Of a DNA stretch of 64,000 bases, positions 58,452 to 64,000 are shown one piece after another. Under the pieces are notes generated by a model. It ran no database searches. It was not told where the DNA came from and was given only the letters and a program-made list of their open reading frames with translations. The position numbers were made by a program, and so were the translations under genes. This DNA comes from Arenicola marina (taxonomy: Eukaryota; Annelida; Polychaeta; Arenicolidae), in the NCBI GenBank assembly GCA_964019135.1, contig CAXHSH010000416.1, positions 962,701 to 1,026,700 on the forward strand, in the 5' to 3' direction. Numbering within the stretch: the stretch's first letter is position 1; the number at the start of each line of letters is the position of its first letter.

Positions 58452-59530
58452 TCACTGTCCGTTGTCAGAGCGCCGCGCTGCGTGGACGTCGTTCCAGAGA
58501 CGCCGCATCCTCACGTAGTTGGTTTCTACGTCCGGGAACTCAGCATGGCTGAGCTCCCGACCATTGTCTGTGATGCGGGTTTCTGGAAGAGCTGGGATGG
58601 GGTCCCGGGCCAAATTGAGTGTCCGCGCGGCTGCTCCTAAGAGCTGGAGTGGCGCCGTCGTCGTTGGCGGAACGCCACTCGCCGCCACAGCGGCGCGCCC
58701 GTTGGTTGTGCCTGCCGCCGCGGAGTTGTGTCCCCGGTTTTCCGCTACCAGGGCCCTCGCTTTCCAGGACGCTGTTTCTGACTGGGCGTCCTGGAGCTGG
58801 CGGGTCAGCGCCTCCAGTTGGCTCTGACAGTCACGAAAAGTCAGGTCGGCTGCGGCCGAGGCGAAACTGTGACCCGCCCGGTAACCACTCTCGAAGGCAC
58901 CTTGGCCCTGTTCGAGAGTGGCCTGGGCCCTGGAGCACAACCGGTGGAATGAGTCATGGGCCCCCTGCATGGACTGCAGCAGGGACTCCCTGAGATTTGA
59001 CGGCGGCGCTTGGTCCTCACACGGACTGGGCGCGCACGCTGCACCACTCTGGCCGACCACTGGCGGCGTCAGTTGCCGCGAGACTAGGGGTTCGGCGGGC
59101 TGCCGATCGGTTGGCGGCGGCGGCCGCGTCTGTTCCATGGGCGTCGCCGGTTGGTCCGATCCGTTCGGCTCCTGAGGCGAGAAAGAATGCCGGCGTTCGC
59201 CGCCACCTAAACGGCAGACGGTTACCGCTGGCTCATTAGTAGGGCCCGGGGAGCCGAGACCCGTCGTGGCTGGGGCCACGGCCGGCTTCCCCAGGTCTTC
59301 CGTCGCTTCAGCGCCGGTGGCAGAAACTGCCGCATCGGCCCGCTGGTTCACGGCAGAGGAAGTGCCCTTATCCGCAAACCGGATGTCGGTGGCAGCGAAG
59401 GAGCCCGAGGCCGTGGACGTGAGCTGACGCTCAGGCCTGGTCCTCGCCCCACGAGGCACACCAGTGGGGCGCGCCTGGGGCTTGGGACGGCCAGCCGACC
59501 GCTGACGCTCGTACTCCCGACAGACAGGCG
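58452..59530 (-). CDS. C-terminal ORF of the Gypsy element (unrecognised)
   Basis: Downstream of integrase the reading frame shifts. A 335-codon ORF (58452-59459), open a little further upstream in its frame, continues without a stop. The N-terminal half is rich in Ala, Pro and Thr. The middle has a helical segment with SQLEALTRQLQDAQSETASW that could be a coiled coil. The end carries RMRRLWNDVHAARR. I see no chromodomain or envelope feature. It may be the integrase tail reached through a frameshift lesion, or a separate third ORF. Confidence 0.45.
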
Positions 59531-61504
59531 CACAGCTGCCTTCCGACTTTCTCGTCTGGCTATGCTATGTCCAATTTCCATTGCATCCCGCAGCCACTCA
59601 CCATAAGCGGTGACACAGGCTGGGGCGCGCTCCCTGGGAGGACCTTCAACCTGCAGGTCCAGTGGGAGGGTTATTTCCCGACCAAACAACAGTCTGTAGG
59701 GCGACACTCTGCTGCTCCTGTGCTCAGTCGAGCGATAGGCACACAGCACATACGGCAGGTGATCTTCCCAGTCCTGCGGGTGCAGGCGAGCATAGGTAAA
59801 GATCATGTCCTGTAGGACACGGTTGAAGTTTTCCACGAGGCCGTCCGACTGAGGCCGGTATGGCGTGGTCAAGGTTCTTTCAATCCGCATCAAACGACAA
59901 ACCTCCTGCAGGAGTTGGTTGTCAAACTCCCTGCCCCTATCAGAGTGAAGTTGGCGAGGGCAGCCAAACCGACAGAACACTTCTGTGACGAGTTTGTCTG
60001 CTGCCGTCTGTGCCTCCTTATTAGGCAGAGCGAAACCCTCAACCCACCTGGTGAAGTAATACTCTACCACAAGAACATACCTCTTCCCAGTGCCAGCATC
60101 TGGCATGGGGCCGACTAAGTCCATCGCAATACGTTCCCATGGCTCTCCTACTGGCATCTGCGTGAGTGGAGCTCTGTGTGGGACTGACGCCGGCTTGCGC
60201 TGCCCACAGTCCCTACACAAACTCAACCAACGACTCACGTCAGCTGACATCCTTGGCCAGTAGAAACTCTTCTGGAGCGATGATAAGGACTTTGTATGGC
60301 CCATGTGTCCGCCCAGGCGGTCACAGTGTACGGCCTGGAATAAGCGTCGCCTTAACGGAGGTGGCACCACCATCTGCAGTGCCTCCTCAACGTCGCAACT
60401 CGCCTTCTTTCTGCGATACAAGACCCCATCTTCAATGGTTAGACTATCCCACTGTTGCCACAGGCACTTGGTCACGCTACTCTGATCCCTGATTTCAGCG
60501 AATGGAGGTTTGTGAGCCGGGCTCCTCTTGTGATTGAGCATGCATTCGATACTCTCATTCTCGCTCTGCCAGCGACGAATGTCACTTAAGGTAACTTCCG
60601 GCACCCACTGTAGGGCACGCACACTCGGCGCCGCTACTGCCTCGCTCTCTGGACCAGTAATAGTCGACTCCTGGGAAACAGTGGATGGCAACTGACCTTC
60701 ACCCAGTGGTTCGGCCAACAAGCCACCACTTGACGCTTGGGACACAGCCGCTGCCCCAGCATCAGCGACCGACTGACTCTCATTCGACTTGTCACAGAGT
60801 ACAGCCTGTACCACCACACCTCTATCCTCATGCAGGTTACGAGTTGGCGTTAACAGTGCATTGCTTCCATTAAGGTACTGCAGCTTGTTCTCTGCCCTGG
60901 CTGTCACCACTACCTCTGTACCTGGGGGAATCTCAATAGATTTCTCCAACCGGACACGAGCGACTCGATCTTGTTTACCTTCCTTCCTGAGGGCAAAAGT
61001 CAACTTTCCTACCCTGAGAAGGCCATCTCGCATCGACATCTCACACCCATGATCCTGAAGAAAATCTAATCCCAGGATCCCACCACGCTCAGGCAGTTTG
61101 GCAATGACAACATCTTGAGAAATACACATTCCATCAAGCACAAGTTCAACACATGTCTCACCCATTAGACTCATGTATTCCCCATCAACCATGGAAAGCT
61201 GCGCACTTGCAGTCTTCAGAGCAGGGCGCTGGCTAGGATTTATTGCCATGTAAGTCTGGTTATCAATCAAGGAAACTGAAGCACCAGTATCCAAGAGCAG
61301 GGGACAGTCAGCACCATACATCTGGGCATGCAACATCCAACCCCTTGCTGGCTTAACCCTAAAGACATGGGTGTTTGCCTCGCTACCAGAACTTACCTGT
61401 GGCTGCTTCATAGATCTTGGCGAATCAGATTCGCCTCCCGGATGGATTTGAAGTTTAGGAGTATCTTTAGGGCTAGTGTCTCCCGGGTTAGCACTAGCCC
61501 TCAC
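59348..61504 (-). CDS. pol: Gypsy pol polyprotein lacking RT and RNase H (protease plus integrase)
   Basis: 718 codons, open throughout. The aspartic protease has its active site at LLLDTGASVSLID (residue about 70) and the later GILGLDFL. The integrase has its zinc-binding H..H..C..C region (VHCDRLGGHMGH, CRDCGQ; residues about 390-430), catalytic Asp in AMDLVGPMP (about 461), Asp in HSDRGREFDN (about 522) and Glu in SDGLVENFNR (about 557). Between them, where about 500 residues of reverse transcriptase and RNase H belong, there is only a linker with ALQWVPEVTLSDIRRWQ and YRRKKA, which normally follow RNase H. The joint keeps the frame. The C-terminus after residue about 640 is out of frame with the likely continuation. 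Confidence 0.85.
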   Translation of the reverse strand: MRASANPGDTSPKDTPKLQIHPGGESDSPRSMKQPQVSSGSEANTHVFRVKPARGWMLHAQMYGADCPLLLDTGASVSLIDNQTYMAINPSQRPALKTASAQLSMVDGEYMSLMGETCVELVLDGMCISQDVVIAKLPERGGILGLDFLQDHGCEMSMRDGLLRVGKLTFALRKEGKQDRVARVRLEKSIEIPPGTEVVVTARAENKLQYLNGSNALLTPTRNLHEDRGVVVQAVLCDKSNESQSVADAGAAAVSQASSGGLLAEPLGEGQLPSTVSQESTITGPESEAVAAPSVRALQWVPEVTLSDIRRWQSENESIECMLNHKRSPAHKPPFAEIRDQSSVTKCLWQQWDSLTIEDGVLYRRKKASCDVEEALQMVVPPPLRRRLFQAVHCDRLGGHMGHTKSLSSLQKSFYWPRMSADVSRWLSLCRDCGQRKPASVPHRAPLTQMPVGEPWERIAMDLVGPMPDAGTGKRYVLVVEYYFTRWVEGFALPNKEAQTAADKLVTEVFCRFGCPRQLHSDRGREFDNQLLQEVCRLMRIERTLTTPYRPQSDGLVENFNRVLQDMIFTYARLHPQDWEDHLPYVLCAYRSTEHRSSRVSPYRLLFGREITLPLDLQVEGPPRERAPACVTAYGEWLRDAMEIGHSIARRESRKAAVRLSVGSTSVSGRLAVPSPRRAPLVCLVGRGPGLSVSSRPRPRAPSLPPTSGLRIRALPLP

Positions 61505-62210
61505 TAGTTTGGGTTCTCCCTTACTGTATCCGGGCCAACACCCTTCCCATCTCCTGGGAGGTGTTTATCCCTTCCATTACTGCGCTGGTATCTGGGCTTT
61601 TTACAGTCCCTTGCCTTGTGCCCATACTCTGAGCAATTGTAGCATTGGATGGATGACATATCACGGGTAGGCCTTGACTGACGTGGCTGTCTGCCATTAT
61701 TACCTTTTTGATGGCTCTGCCCAACCACACGCTGGTTAGTATTGCCATATTTCAGGACCTGGTTAAGGCGTGCCGCTAACCCCTGAATATTGTCATCCCC
61801 CATCTCTTCTTCAGATGATACTGTTTGTTGAGCATTAAGCCTCAAAACTTGGGGCTTCCCCTTTCCCATAGGGTTGGAAAAGTGCTCACTCCTTTCAGCG
61901 ATATCAACTAATCGCTCCAAAGAAGCATCACCTTCGACAAAACACAATCGTCTTGTCATGTCATCAGTCAAGCCATTGATGAATTGTTCCCGGATCATGA
62001 CTAAACGACGATTCTCATCTGATCCGGGGTAAGCTTGTCTGGATAAGTCACACAGAGCTCTTGCGTATGTTCGCAATGTCTCACTAGGTTTACGCATACG
62101 GCTGCGAAACTGTCGTAAGGCACCATCAGTACCTCCCGGTTGGGCATATTGCCATAGGAGGGTGGACCGAATGGTTGCGTAATCACCCCTGGACTGACCC
62201 TGAATGACTA
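61504..62210 (-). pseudogene. gag: Gypsy gag, 5'-truncated
   Basis: The minus frame from about 62210 reads IRSTLLWQYAQPGGTDGALR, then a capsid C-terminal region (SETLRTYARALCDLSRQAYP, REQFINGLTDDMTRRL) and a CCHC zinc knuckle, CYNCSEYGHKARDC, near 61640. It ends at 61504, where pol begins. Upstream of 62210 the sequence becomes ATATTATATA repeats with no matrix/N-terminal part and no LTR, so the element's 5' end is missing. Confidence 0.8.
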
Positions 62211-62549
62211 CATATTATATATACAAAATACTACATATTATATTATATATACCGCGAGCGTAAAAAAAATACTAGCCTGCCACAACTTGATTAAAGAGAA
62301 TTCCTTACGATTGTAACCGGCAATTTGCCTATGCTTTTACCAGGGTCATTTTACTGCATATCAGCCAACAAAATGGGCACCCCATTTAACCAAAGTAAAG
62401 CCTGACCATGTGATGTAAAATAAACAAAATCAAACAAAGAATACGTGCATCTGAATATGGGTGGAATAGGAGACGAGGGACCTAGGCTGGACAATTATTA
62501 GTAAACCGCCCCTAATTAAAGACTGTGGGTGGTACACCCCCCCCCCCCA
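62211..62549. other. Short AT repeat and unique DNA
   Basis: A TATATTA-type microsatellite (62211-62252) marks the truncation point of the Gypsy element. The remainder shows nothing recognisable except a C homopolymer at 62537-62550 in front of the SINE. Confidence 0.4.
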
Positions 62550-62930
62550 ACCTTGGCCTATCAGGTAGAGCCTTCCACTATGCCAGCCTAAGCGGCTGGT
62601 TCGTGGTTCAAATCCCGCATTTGCATATGTCTATGTTTGTGCAGGATGCGGATCCCATATATCCCGGGGGGCCGGCGCGACAGCTCAGTGGGCTAGTGCG
62701 CTCGCATTGAGTGTTCGGGAGCCTGAGAGCCTAACGAAGCGTGGATCGATGATTCGAGCCTCCCTGTGGCCATGTCTTTCTTCGTAAAGAGTAGGGGGTT
62801 ACCCCCGGAGACATGACTCCACTCTCCCTTCCTTCTCCCATGGACATGATCTGACCAAACGAGGTTAAAGCGTCTTGAAATATCAACCAACCATATATCG
62901 CGGAGACATGGCATCTATGTACCTTGACTT
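62550..62930 (+). mobile_element. tRNA-derived SINE with two tRNA-like heads
   Basis: The first tRNA-like part (about 62553-62622) has a B box, GTGGTTCAAATCCCGC. The second (about 62668-62765) has an A box, CAGCTCAGTGGGCTAG, and a B box, GATGATTCGAGCCTCCC, with an expanded middle like a long variable arm. A body follows with GGTTAAAGCGTCTTGAAATA near 62862. The two heads look like two polymerase III promoter units in tandem. The right end and target duplication are not clear. Confidence 0.6.
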
Positions 62931-63012
62931 AGTTTTAAGTTTTATTTAACGTTACGTTTGTAAATAACAATTGGTTAAATGGAGCATCCCATTTTCTAGA
63001 CAGATAGAGCCC
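62931..63012. other. Short AT-rich spacer before the hydrolase ORF
   Basis: No feature recognised. It would contain the 3' untranslated region of the minus ORF beyond its stop. Confidence 0.3.
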
Positions 63013-63681
63013 CTATAGCTTCCCTTTCAGCCAGATAATTGCACCATCAAAATAGGCCTTCAGGACCTGGATGCCTTTCCGGCTGAGGTGAAGCCTGTCC
63101 CTGGCAAAGAGATGTACCTTGACAGAGCCCTTGTCCACAAAGTTCCTCCATGTGCGAAGGAAGTGGCACCTGTGACCCCTGTGAGCACGCATTAGTTGTT
63201 GGATACCCTGGTTAATGCGGGTCGCATGCAAGGCGGTCGCTTGATCGTCTACATGGCGTGGTAGAATACCAGACACCGCGAACAAAGCGTCTGGATGTCT
63301 CCTCCGCACTTCAGCGAGTATGGCCGCAAAGGCAGATTCAGCGTCCCTGTTCGCGTGAACATCATTTGTCCCGCAATGAATGATGATAATCTCAAAATCC
63401 GAGACCTTCATTTTGCCCAACTTAATCCGCCAAAGAAGATGATCTAATGTCAAACCCGGAAATGCCTGAACAAAGGTCTCGCGCGCCCTGTTGACGAATT
63501 TGCAAATACTGTCAGATATCAGGGTGAACCGGTTCCTTACTTCGGCTGGCCAATGAAACTCGGAGTGCTTGTAGGGGCACTCATATCCGACCCTGGCAAT
63601 ATGGCGTTCGTCATATCGGGAGCTGATGGAACAATACAACGAACGCTTGGGTCGGGACTGAAACCTCCTATAACCAGACAT
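63013..63681 (-). CDS. SGNH/GDSL-hydrolase-like protein, single exon
   Basis: 222 codons from MSGYRRFQ. An in-frame ATG 14 codons upstream (63723) is an alternative start. The middle and end follow the SGNH fold: FTLISDSICKF (block I, with SDS where GDS is usual), FPGLTLDHLLW (block II), IIHCGTNDVH (block III, G-x-N-D) and ARDRLHLS (block V, D-x-x-H), with the Ser, Asn, Asp and His in place. The basic N-terminal 60 residues are unlike any domain I know. Proteins of this short type are multi-copy in many invertebrate genomes and often accompany retrotransposons, where the substrate is unknown. Intronless and intact. A mobile-element or retrocopied origin is likely but not shown. Confidence 0.7.
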   Translation of the reverse strand: MSGYRRFQSRPKRSLYCSISSRYDERHIARVGYECPYKHSEFHWPAEVRNRFTLISDSICKFVNRARETFVQAFPGLTLDHLLWRIKLGKMKVSDFEIIIIHCGTNDVHANRDAESAFAAILAEVRRRHPDALFAVSGILPRHVDDQATALHATRINQGIQQLMRAHRGHRCHFLRTWRNFVDKGSVKVHLFARDRLHLSRKGIQVLKAYFDGAIIWLKGKL

Positions 63682-64000
63682 GTCTATCACTTTTATATGG
63701 AGTAAACGTAGGAAAATAGGCAAGCTAAAGATCGTAACTAAGATTGAACGGGATTAAAAACTAAGTGAACAATATTAAGAATATTGGGTGAAACTGAAGT
63801 AGCGCCGGGCGGGCGCTGGGCTGCTTGTCCCCCTCGCCATGCCTCGGCTGCCTATACCCTCGGATGGGCATGCAAGGACTGCAAAACGACAGTCCACTGT
63901 TAGCTGCATCTCCCAACGCATACGGTGCAGTCGTGTTAGCTGTCCCTTCAATCTTTTTTTTCTTGACGAACATTGCAAGGCGCCTACCCCACTCACCCCC
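63682..64000. other. GC-rich upstream region of the hydrolase ORF
   Basis: No gene recognised. It contains overlapping ORFs on the minus strand that run to the window edge (63761-63996) without family resemblance. Confidence 0.35.

Larger units (their letters stand above)
57679..62210 (-). mobile_element. Defective Gypsy LTR retrotransposon
   Basis: The order on the minus strand is truncated gag, pol without reverse transcriptase, C-terminal ORF, purine tract, 3' LTR. It lacks a 5' LTR and the primer site. It is unrelated in sequence to the LTR element at 18157-25098, with different LTRs and a different gag. Confidence 0.8.

Noticed and set aside
58519..60492. Plus-strand ORFs over the Gypsy pol and C-terminal ORF
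   Set aside because: Antisense shadows of a GC-rich coding region on the minus strand.

Overview
The window is repeat-dominated nuclear DNA of an invertebrate animal. The evidence is spliced genes with GT-AG introns, 5S rRNA genes with an animal-type upstream TATA-like box, and typical metazoan mobile elements (Harbinger, Gypsy, BEL-like, a CR1/Jockey-like LINE, a tRNA-derived SINE, a Crypton-type tyrosine recombinase). The 5S core resembles mollusc and other lophotrochozoan 5S sequences, so a marine lophotrochozoan is a reasonable but unproven guess. I recognise no conserved single-copy housekeeping gene.

Layout: (1) 1-26628 is a tandem array of about 5-6.3 kb units. Each carries one 5S rRNA gene, conserved unique spacer and a long GC-rich minisatellite. 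The minisatellite is hierarchical: monomers of about 44 bp, 176-bp tetramers and a 1479-bp higher-order repeat. There are four units plus a fifth that stops inside its 5S gene. (2) Unit 4 is interrupted at 18157-25098 by a young, complete-ended LTR retrotransposon (4-bp CTAG duplication, near-identical 1.04-kb LTRs). It has gag and a second ORF but no pol. Its primer binding site matches tRNA-Leu, and its U5 also carries 14 nt complementary to the 5' end of the same tRNA. (3) 27.4-29.35 kb holds non-autonomous inverted-repeat elements. (4) 30.0-34.9 kb (minus) is a gene of at least 14 exons for a zinc-finger plus tyrosine-recombinase protein (Crypton-like). Its splice phases agree throughout, apart from two single-base lesions. 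(5) 35.1-37.1 kb is a minisatellite of about 80 bp. (6) 37.55-39.73 kb is a broken LINE. (7) 41-45.2 kb is a graveyard of transposon-type gene fragments: a BEL-like LTR, an Impact-N domain, a DUF6589-like protein, a RecQ-helicase C-terminus and an HTH fragment. (8) 46.9-47.7 kb is a minisatellite of about 52 bp. (9) 49645-54419 is an apparently intact autonomous Harbinger transposon with matching ends, a spliced Myb-like gene and an intact DDE nuclease. (10) 56.8-57.47 kb is a 180-bp tandem repeat. (11) 57.7-62.2 kb is a Gypsy element that lacks reverse transcriptase and RNase H but keeps protease and integrase. (12) 62.55-62.95 kb is a SINE with two tRNA-like heads. (13) 63013-63681 is a single-exon SGNH/GDSL-hydrolase-like ORF.

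The genes do not form a pathway. They are mobile-element machinery and its passengers. The most distinctive content is the 5S-linked hierarchical satellite, the pol-less LTR element with a possible two-part tRNA primer site, and the nearly complete Crypton-like recombinase gene.
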